Assembly: GCF_017814275.1 (NCBI RefSeq)
Contig: NZ_JAGIYQ010000009.1
Span: 62,001-126,000 of the forward strand
Source: Gottfriedia endophytica
GTDB lineage: Bacteria > Bacillota > Bacilli > Bacillales > Bacillaceae_G
Length of the DNA: 64,000 nucleotides
Reading direction: 5' to 3'
Below are positions 47,707 to 56,244 of this stretch, piece after piece. Each line of letters begins with the position of its first letter. Position 1 is the first letter of the stretch. Both the position numbers and the translations under genes were made by a program. The notes beneath the pieces were generated by a model. That model did not search any database. It had not been told where the DNA came from and saw nothing but the letters and a program-made list of their open reading frames with translations.

Positions 47707-48372
47707 TTAAAAACTTTCAAGTAACGATTTCACAACTAAATACCATCCATCTACCATAATGAATAGGAGTATTTTAAATGGTAATGAAATCATAACTGGA
47801 GGTAGCATCATCATCCCCATTGACATCAGTACACTCGCAACCACCATGTCAATCACTAAAAATGGAATAAAAATCATAAATCCCATTTGAAAGGCAGTTT
47901 TTAGCTCACTTATTGCATATGCAGGTACTAAAGTTGTTAGTGGAATATCTTTGATTGTCTTTGGTTTTTTCACATTTGAATAACTCATAAACAACTCTAA
48001 ATCCTTCTGTCTTGTGTGTTTACTCATATACTCTTTGATTGGTTCAGATGCACGATCATACGCTTGATTTAATGTGATTTTATCGTTGAATAATGGTGTC
48101 AAAGCTTGTTTATTTACCTGCTGAAATGTTGGTGCCATTACAAAGAATGTTAAAAACATAGCTAATCCAAGTAATACTTGATTCGGAGGAACTTGTTGAG
48201 TTCCAATTGATGTACGAACAAACGATAAAACGATCACAATTCTTGTAAAACATGTCGTTAATATTAAAATTCCTGGAGCAATTGAAAGGACTGTAAGTAA
48301 TAGTAATAACTTTACAGAAGTCGTAACTGTTTCTGGATTGCTTGAATTTAAGTAATGGATAACATCATTCAT
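47707..48372 (-). CDS. fliP: Flagellar export gate protein FliP
   Basis: Core pore subunit of the flagellar export gate, with four membrane helices. Typical segments are ILILTTCFTRIVIVLSFVRT near 34-53, QVLLGLAMFLTFFVMAPTF near 64-82, the SKHTRQKDLELFMSY domain near 112-126 and SVLMSMGMMMLPPVMISLPFK near 182-202. I use the ATG at 48372 (221 residues), which fits the AAAGGGA ribosome site and homologues; the seven-codon extension does not. It overlaps the fliO stop by eight bases. Confidence 0.95.
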   Translation of the reverse strand: MNDVIHYLNSSNPETVTTSVKLLLLLTVLSIAPGILILTTCFTRIVIVLSFVRTSIGTQQVPPNQVLLGLAMFLTFFVMAPTFQQVNKQALTPLFNDKITLNQAYDRASEPIKEYMSKHTRQKDLELFMSYSNVKKPKTIKDIPLTTLVPAYAISELKTAFQMGFMIFIPFLVIDMVVASVLMSMGMMMLPPVMISLPFKILLFIMVDGWYLVVKSLLESF

Positions 48373-49024
48373 TCTTGTCAGTCCCTTTCTCACCTAAGTT
48401 ACTTAAAAGAGACTTTTTACGTTCATTAAGACTTGATAATTGTTCTTTAAATAGAGATTGAAATGATTGTGGTTGTTTTTTATCAACACTACCATCTCTA
48501 TTTGTAAACTTTTCTAGCCACTTAGGTACTTTTAAATCATTATTTAATTTATCTTCAAATTGCTTCGTAATTAATGTCTTTTCTTCTTCCTCATCGATCT
48601 CTTTCAACAGCGTGACATTCTCACCAACACCTACGACATAGATTGAGTTTCCAATCTTCAATAATTGGACAGATTTATTTGATCCTACTGACTTTCCACC
48701 GATCGATTTCACTAACTCGTTTTTTGAAAAAGATGTACCATTTTTCTTAATCCAATATAGAACAAGAAATAATAATCCCATTACAAAAATAAAAGAAAAA
48801 ATCATTTTGATATAGTCAAAAAAAGTTAGATTTGAGGGTTTATCTATTGATGAAATATCTTGTTGCGACCGTTTCTTACTGTTATCATCACATTTACTTG
48901 AATTTTGTTGACCCAAACATTGATTTACAGTTGGTGTAGATTGTGCCGCAAAACTAACTGTATTGTTTAGCGGTACAATAACCATTAGAAACGACAACAA
49001 CGCTAAAAAAAGAATTTTTCGCAT
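48365..49024 (-). CDS. fliO: Flagellar biosynthesis protein FliO (FliZ in Bacillus)
   Basis: Scaffold for FliP pore assembly, poorly conserved. The 219-residue protein has an N-terminal hydrophobic signal segment (about 4-27, ending ...SFAA) and a short extracellular Cys/Ser-rich stretch. One membrane helix (about 72-90) and a cytosolic FliO-type domain with NKSVQLLKIGNSIYVVGVGEN near 115-135 follow. The C-terminus is charged. The ATG has GTTGAAGGTGACAACG upstream. It follows a 135-base gap after cheY that contains a strong palindrome. Confidence 0.88.
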   Translation of the reverse strand: MRKILFLALLSFLMVIVPLNNTVSFAAQSTPTVNQCLGQQNSSKCDDNSKKRSQQDISSIDKPSNLTFFDYIKMIFSFIFVMGLLFLVLYWIKKNGTSFSKNELVKSIGGKSVGSNKSVQLLKIGNSIYVVGVGENVTLLKEIDEEEEKTLITKQFEDKLNNDLKVPKWLEKFTNRDGSVDKKQPQSFQSLFKEQLSSLNERKKSLLSNLGEKGTDKNE

Positions 49025-49113
49025 TCGTTGTCACCTTCAACTTCAAATTGATTTATCCCATTTACCGGGTAATATGCTCCCAACTCAATAGTAGAGAGAA
49101 TAACAAGAAGATA

Positions 49114-49131
49114 GGTGGGGGATCCCCCACC
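49114..49131. other. Perfect 18-bp GC-rich palindrome between cheY and fliO
   Basis: GGTGGGGGATCCCCCACC is self-complementary and lies in the 135-base cheY-fliO gap inside the operon. Only a weak pyrimidine tail follows on the transcribed strand, so full termination is unlikely. It could be an mRNA processing or stability hairpin, or a partial attenuator. Confidence 0.6.
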
Positions 49132-49159
49132 ACACTTTTAATAGTTTCATTTTATTGAA

Positions 49160-49522
49160 TTATGATAATGTTTTAGAGATCGCTTCGATAACACGATCTG
49201 CTTGGAATGGTTTAACAATGAAATCTCTAGCTCCAGCTTGAATTGCATCAATTACCATAGCTTGTTGTCCCATTGCAGAACACATGATGATTTTTGCATT
49301 TGGGTTAATCTTTTTAATTTCTTTTAACGCAGCGATTCCATCCATTTCTGGCATCGTAATATCCATTGTGACTAAATCTGGTTCAAATTCTTTATACTTT
49401 TCAATCGCTTGAAGACCGTCTGCAGCCTCCGCAACAACATTAAACCCATTCTTTACTAAAATATCTTTAATCATCATTCGCATAAAAGCAGCATCATCAA
49501 CGACAAGAATTTTATTACTCAT
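49160..49522 (-). CDS. cheY: Chemotaxis response regulator CheY
   Basis: Single-domain receiver (120 residues). Phosphorylated CheY binds FliM and in Bacillus favours counter-clockwise rotation and running. Acidic pocket Asp 9 and 10, phospho-acceptor Asp 54 (VTMDITMPEMDG), Ser 82 at the Thr/Ser switch position and Lys 104 in FIVKPFQ are all present. The ATG follows GTGAGGGATATG. As in B. subtilis it sits directly after fliY, 21 bases away. Confidence 0.97.
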   Translation of the reverse strand: MSNKILVVDDAAFMRMMIKDILVKNGFNVVAEAADGLQAIEKYKEFEPDLVTMDITMPEMDGIAALKEIKKINPNAKIIMCSAMGQQAMVIDAIQAGARDFIVKPFQADRVIEAISKTLS

Positions 49523-49543
49523 ATCATATCCCTCACATTTGTA

Positions 49544-50725
49544 TTATTTTAAGTTGTTAATACGGTCTGTCTTGCTTACAATATCGGTTAAACGTACACC
49601 GAAGTTTTCATCAATAACAACTACTTCACCTTTTGCAATTAATTTGTTATTTACTAAAATATCGACAGGTTCCCCAGCTAACTTATCTAATTCGATGATC
49701 GAACCAGTAGTCAATTCTAGTATTTCTTTAACTGAACGTTTCGTTCTACCTAGTTCCACCGTTACATTTAACGGAATATCATATAGCATATTTAAATTTC
49801 TAGCTTCATTTTCAGGTATTGACATTTGTTGCAATTGTGAAAATGCAGCTGGTTGAACAGTTTGATTAATTACTTGATGAGTCCCACCTAATGTTTGATT
49901 TCCATTTGAAGATGGAGTACTTACCACTTCTCTTAGAACTTCATTATTTGGTACAGGCTGAGAAGTTTGTGACATTTCACTTACCTGCGGTGCAGGTGCA
50001 CTCTCTTCTTTTTCAATCTTTGGTTCATTTACTTCAAATAATTCACTAACTAATTCTTTTCCAAAATTGATAGGCAATACTTGCATGATACTTGAATCAA
50101 TTAGATCTCCTACTCGAATTCGGAAGGATACCTTAATTAGGTATTCATCTTCAGGTAGTTTATTCGTTCCTTCTCCAATCTTAAAGTCTAGTAGACCAAT
50201 AGAAGGTGGGGAAATATCTACTTTCTTTTTAAAGATTGTACTCATTGATGTTGCAGCTGACCCCATCATTTGATTCATCGCCTCTTGAACGGCGCTCAAA
50301 TGAATTTCATCTAGTTCTACATCGTCAACAGTGCCATCTCCACCAAGCATTAGATTAGCAATAATCGCAGCATCTCTAGTATTGATGACAAATAAATTTG
50401 AACCAACAAAACCAATTGTATATTTAACTTGTACAGCTACATATGGTTCTTGGAACTCTTTTTCTAATGTATTACGGTGAATTACAGTTATATTTGGAGT
50501 GGTAATATCGACTTTTTGATTTAACAATGCCGATAATGCCGTTGCAGAACTTCCTATTGAAATATTTCCAATTTCTCCAAGTGTATCTGTTTCCATCGAA
50601 GACAAGAATTCTTCTAAAAGGGGTATATCATCCTCTTCTACAGGTTCTTCGTTGCCTTCAGCAGATGCTGCACCTTTTAGCAATAACTCTATTTCTTCTT
50701 GTGATAAGATATCATCACTCATCAT
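49544..50725 (-). CDS. fliY: Flagellar switch/CheY-P phosphatase FliY
   Basis: C-ring protein combining an N-terminal EIELLL CheY-P-binding motif, a CheC-like phosphatase domain and a C-terminal SpoA/FliN domain. The phosphatase half-sites are DTLGEIGNISIGSSATALSA near 43-62 and VQEAMNQMMGSAATSM near 146. The SpoA domain has VTVELGRTKRSVKEILEL near 325-342. A Pro/Gln-rich linker (about 230-300) joins them. I use the ATG at 50725 (393 residues), after AAAGGGGGAGAGC. It overlaps fliM by about 11 bases. Confidence 0.95.
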   Translation of the reverse strand: MMSDDILSQEEIELLLKGAASAEGNEEPVEEDDIPLLEEFLSSMETDTLGEIGNISIGSSATALSALLNQKVDITTPNITVIHRNTLEKEFQEPYVAVQVKYTIGFVGSNLFVINTRDAAIIANLMLGGDGTVDDVELDEIHLSAVQEAMNQMMGSAATSMSTIFKKKVDISPPSIGLLDFKIGEGTNKLPEDEYLIKVSFRIRVGDLIDSSIMQVLPINFGKELVSELFEVNEPKIEKEESAPAPQVSEMSQTSQPVPNNEVLREVVSTPSSNGNQTLGGTHQVINQTVQPAAFSQLQQMSIPENEARNLNMLYDIPLNVTVELGRTKRSVKEILELTTGSIIELDKLAGEPVDILVNNKLIAKGEVVVIDENFGVRLTDIVSKTDRINNLK

Positions 50726-51713
50726 CAAGCTCTCCCCCTTTCAGCTCGTCTAGTACTTGAATGGCCATTTTTTTATTAACAATACCCGGCTGTCCTATAA
50801 ACTTGGTTCGATTTCCTACTTTAATGTTTAATGGTTTAGTAATAGGATTGTCCATTACGATCACGTCACCAACATCCATATGTAGAAAGTCATTAATCTT
50901 TATGATTGTTTTACCTAATTCAGCTACAACATCTAAATCCGTCTTAAAGATTTTCTTTTCGATAAATTGCACTTCTTCAGGTAATTTTTCTTTTTCAGTT
51001 TTTTGCATCCAGTATCGAACTGAAAGCTTCGGTATCATTGGCTCTAGTACTACATGTGGGATACAAATATTGATCATTCCTGTTGTATCCCCAATGACTG
51101 TATTAAATGAAATAACTACAACAGTTTCATTTGGTGAAACAGTCTGTAAAAATTGTGGGTTCACTTCAAAATCAGTTAAAATCGTTTCTATTTCTGCAAT
51201 TGAACTCCAAGCTTCTCTAAGGTTTTCGACTGCTCTTTCAAAAAGCTGAGTCATTATTTTTGTTTCAATCTCAGTCAAATTTTCTACTTTATTAATACTG
51301 TTCCCTTGTCCACCCAGTACACGGTCTAGCATTGCATACGCAATGTTAGGATTAATTTCAAAGATGATTCGCCCATCAAGCGGAGGTACCTCATATACAT
51401 TTAAAATTGTCATCTTTGGAATCGAGCGAATAAATTCCTCATATGGAATTTGATCTGTTGATGTAACACTAATTTGAACGTAAGTACGTAATTGAGCCGA
51501 AAAATATGTAGTTAAAAGTCTCGCAAAGTTTTCATGTATTCTTGTAAGACTTCGTATATGGTCTTTAGAAAAGCGTAAGGCACGTTTAAAATCATAAACT
51601 TTTACCTTCTTTTCACTTTCTTCTTTTTTAAGTTCTTCAGCGTCCATTTCACCTGTTGAAATAGCAGATAAAAGAGCATCTATTTCATTTTGTGACAATA
51701 CTTCACTAGACAA
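50715..51713 (-). CDS. fliM: Flagellar motor switch protein FliM
   Basis: C-ring subunit that binds phosphorylated CheY through its N-terminal peptide. That peptide (SQNEIDALLSAISTG) starts near residue 6, followed by the CheC-like middle domain (about 45-230) and the C-terminal SpoA domain (about 250-325). The start is the TTG at 51713, eight bases after GAGGAGG, giving 332 residues. The upstream GTG belongs to the ribosome site. It is followed by the overlapping fliY. Confidence 0.95.
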   Translation of the reverse strand: MSSEVLSQNEIDALLSAISTGEMDAEELKKEESEKKVKVYDFKRALRFSKDHIRSLTRIHENFARLLTTYFSAQLRTYVQISVTSTDQIPYEEFIRSIPKMTILNVYEVPPLDGRIIFEINPNIAYAMLDRVLGGQGNSINKVENLTEIETKIMTQLFERAVENLREAWSSIAEIETILTDFEVNPQFLQTVSPNETVVVISFNTVIGDTTGMINICIPHVVLEPMIPKLSVRYWMQKTEKEKLPEEVQFIEKKIFKTDLDVVAELGKTIIKINDFLHMDVGDVIVMDNPITKPLNIKVGNRTKFIGQPGIVNKKMAIQVLDELKGGELDDE

Positions 51714-51744
51714 TTGCTTCACCTCCTCTTACATAGATGTTGAA

Positions 51745-52173
51745 CTATTGAAGGATGAATGAGGTGGTGTAAACTCGTTCAACTTTTCCATCCTGCATTA
51801 TATTATTTAATTGATTTTTTATCGTGTTTTCTAAATTAGTGATACTATTTTTTTGTTTAAATTGCTCACTTTTCATTTGAGAGAGCTGCTGAATAATAAT
51901 ATTTTTAACTTGAAAATCACGCTTTGTTAATTCAGCTTTTGCATCTTTATTCGATGTTTGAATTTTATAAGAGATTTTTATAAAATCACCGTTATATAAG
52001 TTAGTTGTAATTTCAGGTTCATCAACTGAATATTCGATAATTTGATCAATTGATAGCTTGCCATTAGTAGGTTTTGCATTGACTTTTTGAATAATAATGA
52101 CAGTTACTGTCCCTACAAGTGCAATTACTAAAAGTAAAATAATCATGATATTTACTAACTTGTTCTTAAACAA
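51745..52173 (-). CDS. fliL: Flagellar basal body-associated protein FliL
   Basis: Single-pass membrane protein (142 residues) found around the stators and supporting torque. A membrane helix at about 8-28 is followed by a periplasm-side domain with VDEPEITTNLYNGDFIKISY near 50-69 and a C-terminal VERVYTTSFILQ. The start is TTG, with GGAGGGG seven bases upstream. It lies four bases after swrD and 31 before fliM. Confidence 0.9.
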   Translation of the reverse strand: MFKNKLVNIMIILLLVIALVGTVTVIIIQKVNAKPTNGKLSIDQIIEYSVDEPEITTNLYNGDFIKISYKIQTSNKDAKAELTKRDFQVKNIIIQQLSQMKSEQFKQKNSITNLENTIKNQLNNIMQDGKVERVYTTSFILQ

Positions 52174-52177
52174 TGGA

Positions 52178-52387
52178 CTACCCCTCCATTTTTTTATCCG
52201 TCCCCAACAAATTAATTACTTTGTAATAGTCAGTTATTAATCTAGTAACCTCTTGTTCTGACTCTTTTACCAAAAACTTGTGACCATTTGCTAAGGTAAT
52301 TGTTGTGTCTGGAAAAGATTGAATCTCTTCAATATAAATTGCATTTAAAGTAAAGGTTTGACCATTTAATTTCGTTAAATTAATCAT
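52178..52387 (-). CDS. swrD: Swarming/motor power protein SwrD (FlbD family)
   Basis: 69-residue FlbD-family protein. The B. subtilis orthologue raises flagellar torque and is needed for swarming. The family pattern is clear: INLTKLNGQTFTLNAIYIE near 2-20 and PDTTITLANGHKFLVKES near 26-43. The ATG at 52387 matches homologue N-termini, but its best ribosome site (AGGTGA, 52426-52421) is over 30 bases away. A perfect 10-bp hairpin lies between. No other in-frame start is possible upstream, because TAA follows closely. Confidence 0.9.
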   Translation of the reverse strand: MINLTKLNGQTFTLNAIYIEEIQSFPDTTITLANGHKFLVKESEQEVTRLITDYYKVINLLGTDKKMEG

Positions 52388-52426
52388 AAAGGTAAGAGTT
52401 AAGATAAACTTAACTCTTATTCACCT
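52388..52426 (-). promoter_or_regulatory. Hairpin between Shine-Dalgarno and start of swrD
   Basis: AGGTGA (52426-52421) is followed on the transcribed strand by AAGAGTTAAG / CTTAACTCTT (52418-52409 and 52403-52394, 5-nt loop) and then six bases before the ATG. Folding removes 25 bases and leaves a spacing of about nine bases, ideal for initiation. Confidence 0.6.
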
Positions 52427-52429
52427 ACC

Positions 52430-53665
52430 TTAACGTTTTAAGTTTACTAGCTCTTCTAAAATTTGATCTGATGTTGTAATGATTCGTGAGTTAGCTTGGA
52501 AACCACGCTGAGCAACGATCATATCAGTAAACTCTTCTGATAAGTCAACATTTGACATTTCAAGAGAACCAGAATTTATTACCCCTCTTGAATTACCTGG
52601 TGTTGAAACATTCGCAATACCTGAGTTATTACTGTCTTGGAATGTATTACTACCAGCCTTAATTAGGCCACCTGGATTAGAAAATGTCGCTAAAGCCAGT
52701 TGTCCAAGTGTTTTAACTTGTCCATTTGAGAATACACCTGAGATTTCTCCAGATTGGCCAATTGTATAACTTGAAAGCGAGCCTGCAGAATAGCCATCTT
52801 TATCTGCAACAGATAAACTAGATGGAGCTGCATTTTGAGAAATACCTGAGTAATCTAGGCTTGCAGGTGCAATAGGTTGAACTATTCCACCATATCCTGC
52901 ATTGGCAGTCAATGTTATTGTATTTACTGGTGCAGTATTTAATGTACCATTATTATTAAACGTTATATTTCCTGTATTTGCTGTTATTGTAAAGTTTGGA
53001 CTTGTCGTAGTATAATTTACTGTCCAAGAATTAGTAGCTGCGTCTTTTGTAAATTTTGCAGTAATCGGTACATCATTTCCTAAAGAGTCCTTGATATTAA
53101 AATCCATTGAAGCAGTGGCTCCAACAACTGCATTACTATCTAAGTTACCTGCATACTTAACAAATGATGTTTGGGATGGCGGTACAGTTGCATTTTTGTT
53201 AATAGTTAAATTAACTAGTTTAGAAGTGTTAGGTGTTCCATTTGCATTCATTCCATACCCTTGAACTTTCAATCCATCACCATTTACTAAATTTCCAACA
53301 CTATCAATATCAAGGTTACCTGCACGAGTATATAATTGTTGGTTTCCATTCTTAACAATAAGGAAGCCATCCCCATCAATACCAAGGTCAAGTGGTCGAC
53401 CAGTTGTTTGTAAGCTTGAATTTGTCATGATTGTATCAATAGTTCCCAGTGCTGAGCCAAGTCCTATCTGTTTAGCATTCGTTCCCCCACGATTTGCCTG
53501 AGCACTACTAGCTCCAGAAATTGTTTGGCTTGCGATATCTTTAAATGTTACGCGACCTTTCTTAAAACCATAAGTATTAACATTGGCAATATTATTACCA
53601 ATTACATCTAATTTTGTTTGAAAGTTTTTCATTCCACCAATTCCTGAATACATTGAACGTAACAT
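52430..53665 (-). CDS. flgE: Flagellar hook protein FlgE
   Basis: Polymerises into the hook under FlgD capping. The N-terminal flg_bb_rod motif is MLRSMYSGIGGMKNFQTKLDVIGNNIANVNTYGFKK. The D0/D1 core surrounds a variable Thr/Asn-rich middle (about 150-290). The C-terminus carries GVINSGSLEMSNVDLSEEFTDMIVAQRGFQANSRII. At 411 residues it is considerably longer than the ~260-residue B. subtilis FlgE, the extra lying in the exposed domain. The ATG has AGAGGAGGATTTTAA upstream. It lies between flgD and swrD. Confidence 0.94.
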   Translation of the reverse strand: MLRSMYSGIGGMKNFQTKLDVIGNNIANVNTYGFKKGRVTFKDIASQTISGASSAQANRGGTNAKQIGLGSALGTIDTIMTNSSLQTTGRPLDLGIDGDGFLIVKNGNQQLYTRAGNLDIDSVGNLVNGDGLKVQGYGMNANGTPNTSKLVNLTINKNATVPPSQTSFVKYAGNLDSNAVVGATASMDFNIKDSLGNDVPITAKFTKDAATNSWTVNYTTTSPNFTITANTGNITFNNNGTLNTAPVNTITLTANAGYGGIVQPIAPASLDYSGISQNAAPSSLSVADKDGYSAGSLSSYTIGQSGEISGVFSNGQVKTLGQLALATFSNPGGLIKAGSNTFQDSNNSGIANVSTPGNSRGVINSGSLEMSNVDLSEEFTDMIVAQRGFQANSRIITTSDQILEELVNLKR

Positions 53666-53704
53666 TTAAAATCCTCCTCTATTCTCTCTGCAATTATATT
53701 TCAT

Positions 53705-54166
53705 CTATTCAACTTTTGGAGTTTCATCGGAATTACCAAGTATTGACGAAACATACTCTGGATAGGTTGTTTTCCCATTAGTAAGATGTAAGACAAAACC
53801 ATCACTTTTTCTCTCAACGGATTGGACAACACCATTTTGAAATGTATGTGTTGTTCCGTCTGCTGATAATTCGGCATATGAAATCTTTTTTCCAATCAAT
53901 TCACTATATTGCAATATGTTTGATGACATATATGATAGAAAACTATTAAAAGATGTATTCATATTTGTCATTTGTTCTAGAGATGAGAATGTTGCTAATT
54001 GTGCAATATAATCCTTGTCTTGCATTGGACTTAATGGATCTTGATTTTGCATTTGGGTGATAAGAAGTTTTAAAAAATCATCTTTCCCAAGTGCGCTTCC
54101 ATCTTTTTTCGCATTTTTAGAATCATTAGTAGTTAATGCATTTAAGGCTTGAGTAATTGTATTCAT
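53705..54166 (-). CDS. flgD: Hook assembly scaffold FlgD
   Basis: Cap that allows FlgE polymerisation and then leaves. The N-terminal signature is LGKDDFLKLLITQMQNQDPLSPMQDKDYIAQLATFSSLEQM (about 26-66). A short C-terminal part has LIGKKISYAEL and beta-rich FVLHLTNGKTTYPEYVSSI. It is 153 residues long. The ribosome site AAAAGGA lies only about one base from the ATG, and the fliK stop is five bases upstream, so translation probably relies on coupling to fliK. Confidence 0.92.
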   Translation of the reverse strand: MNTITQALNALTTNDSKNAKKDGSALGKDDFLKLLITQMQNQDPLSPMQDKDYIAQLATFSSLEQMTNMNTSFNSFLSYMSSNILQYSELIGKKISYAELSADGTTHTFQNGVVQSVERKSDGFVLHLTNGKTTYPEYVSSILGNSDETPKVE

Positions 54167-54171
54167 TCCTT

Positions 54172-55596
54172 TTATATGCTCACTTTCATTAGCTCATCTA
54201 AGAAAGAAGTTGTTTCATCTTCTTTACTTTGATTAGATTGCTGATTTGATTTTCCCTGGTTATCTTGCTTTTCCTGACGACGCTCTTGATTTAAATAAGA
54301 AGAACGATCAGATTGAAGTGACTGATACAAGTCTATTTTTTCTAATTGAAGATTGCTCGATTGCATCGCTTGCTTTAAACTATCTAAATTTGACTGAAGT
54401 AATTCCTTTGCTTCATGAGTAGAGGCAATAATGGTTGCCATCATACCTTGGCTGTTTTTTACTAATTCAATTGTCACTCTACCTAAATTTTCCGGGAAAA
54501 GTTTAATAAATAATTTTTGTTGGGTTAAATCATTCGAAAATGCTGCTTTACTAATAATATTTTGAAAATCTTTTACAAACTGAGTAGTTGTTTGATTAGA
54601 GTTTGATTTTCCTACAAATAAAGCAAATTGCTTAATATTTGATTGTTGAAGTTGATTTCCATTTAAAAAGTTTTGATCCGTAGATTTAGATTCCACTTTT
54701 TTTGTAGGTAAATCTAAGCTAGTTTCAATACTAATTTCATTAGTTTGTGAGTTTGAAATAGTAGACTGATTCTTAAGCTCTGGTAGTTTACTATTTGTTA
54801 ATAACGCCTCAACTTTTGTTGTGATTTCACTAACTTGATCTTTATTAACTCCAACTTGTTCAAGAATTTGACCTAGTTTATCCAAAGAAAAATCCACTTT
54901 CTTATTATCTTCTTGGTTTGCACCTTGATCTAATTTAAAGTCGTTTTTCTGAACTACTTGAGATTTCTCGTTATTGTTTAGTAATTGCTCTAATTGTTGA
55001 ATCAATTTATCAATATCAGTGTTATTTACTACTTCTTGACTTTTACTGGCAGTTTTTGAATTTTGTAAATCACCTGTATTTTGGGTATTACTATTTAATT
55101 TTAAAAGTAGGTAATTCAATAAATTCTTATTACCTGTTGCTTCTTGTAAATTTACAACACTCTTGATATCACCCTTATTTTCCATTATGTTACTAATCTC
55201 TTGTTTTTTAGGAACTTGAGTGTTATCTTCTTGTTTAAACATATTTTGTAAGTATTGTAGTAAGTTAATTAAAGCATCCAATAACTGCTTATCATCGCTT
55301 TGTTCACTAGAAGATAAATCTCCTAACTTTTGGACAATTGATTTTATTTTTTCTGATATGTCACTTTGCTGATTAGAAGTTAATTCTTCTAGTTTTTGGA
55401 CTATAGTTTCTGGAATCTCAGTTTTGTTTTCTCTGTTAATTTGAGTATTCCGACTATCGTTCGGTTGAACTTGTTGATGAGATTGTGTATCCTTCATCAC
55501 ATGCTCAAATGATATATTGCGTTTTACCGTTTGTGATGGTGGTTTTTGAATTTTTGGTAATAGATCAATTGTTCGATTTTTACTAATCTCATTCAC
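54172..55596 (-). CDS. fliK: Flagellar hook-length control protein FliK
   Basis: Secreted ruler that sets hook length and triggers the FlhB switch. It is 474 residues long, very rich in Gln, Asn, Ser and Lys for the first ~300 residues (secreted, extended part). The C-terminal Flg_hook domain holds LFPENLGRVTIELVKNSQG near 375-393 and EAKELLQSNLDSLKQAMQ near 404-421. The start is the GTG at 55596, seven bases after AAGGAGG. A GTG three codons earlier overlaps that site. It lies between the motE-like gene and flgD. Confidence 0.9.
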   Translation of the reverse strand: MNEISKNRTIDLLPKIQKPPSQTVKRNISFEHVMKDTQSHQQVQPNDSRNTQINRENKTEIPETIVQKLEELTSNQQSDISEKIKSIVQKLGDLSSSEQSDDKQLLDALINLLQYLQNMFKQEDNTQVPKKQEISNIMENKGDIKSVVNLQEATGNKNLLNYLLLKLNSNTQNTGDLQNSKTASKSQEVVNNTDIDKLIQQLEQLLNNNEKSQVVQKNDFKLDQGANQEDNKKVDFSLDKLGQILEQVGVNKDQVSEITTKVEALLTNSKLPELKNQSTISNSQTNEISIETSLDLPTKKVESKSTDQNFLNGNQLQQSNIKQFALFVGKSNSNQTTTQFVKDFQNIISKAAFSNDLTQQKLFIKLFPENLGRVTIELVKNSQGMMATIIASTHEAKELLQSNLDSLKQAMQSSNLQLEKIDLYQSLQSDRSSYLNQERRQEKQDNQGKSNQQSNQSKEDETTSFLDELMKVSI

Positions 55597-55624
55597 TTTG
55601 TCCACCTCCTTCCAAAGGTTATGA

Positions 55625-56236
55625 CTATTTACCGTTAGTCGTTAACTTAGCTGTAATCCTTGCAGCCTTTTTCACATCCATACTTGCTAATATTGCAGAT
55701 ACTGTTTCATTCTTTAAATTCGAAATGATGTAAAAGGCTTCATCTTCAGGCAGTGCAGATAGAATTTTTGCAGCTTGTTTTGGATCCATTTGTTCATAGC
55801 TTGCAAACAATTTTTTAGATAGTTCCTGTTTCTTTTGATTAGCTGCTACTTTTTCAGCCTGTCCAGATTGTAAATCCTTAACTTGTTGGCGAAGTTTTTC
55901 TGCATCAATACGTAAATTCGTGATTTCTTGATCCTTTTGATTGGATTGATCTTGTATTTTTTTTAAGTCAGATTCTGTTTTTAAATTCGTTAATTTTAAT
56001 TTACTATTCTCATTTTTAATTTGCTCTTTTTCAGACATTGGTTTAGTTGGATTAACCCATTTTTGTACGTAAGGTATATGTGAAGCTAGTTGTTTTGCCT
56101 CTTTTGATACATTAACTCCAGCAACCGAGAGAATGATTATTGCGATCGTAATAGTAAATAGTAACGGAATTAGGAAGACAAAAACAAAATATTGAAAAAA
56201 ACTATACTTTTTTTCTTGCATTTCAACATTTTCCAT
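55625..56236 (-). CDS. MotE-like flagellar protein YlxF
   Basis: Operon-encoded protein of 203 residues (ylxF in B. subtilis) with one N-terminal membrane helix (about 15-40) and a coiled coil from about 75 to 130. The C-terminal helical domain resembles the N-terminal domain of MgtE (YEQMDPKQAAKILSALPEDE near 146-165, ILASMDVKKAARI near 183-195). Related MotE proteins are periplasmic flagellar chaperones in other bacteria; the role here is inferred. The ATG follows TATAGGTGATGTT. It lies between fliJ and fliK. Confidence 0.8.
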   Translation of the reverse strand: MENVEMQEKKYSFFQYFVFVFLIPLLFTITIAIIILSVAGVNVSKEAKQLASHIPYVQKWVNPTKPMSEKEQIKNENSKLKLTNLKTESDLKKIQDQSNQKDQEITNLRIDAEKLRQQVKDLQSGQAEKVAANQKKQELSKKLFASYEQMDPKQAAKILSALPEDEAFYIISNLKNETVSAILASMDVKKAARITAKLTTNGK

Positions 56237-56244
56237 AACATCAC

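Noticed and set aside
53701-53895. 64-residue frame overlapping the end of flgD
   Set aside because: It is an alternative frame of flgD with low-complexity translation and no independent support.
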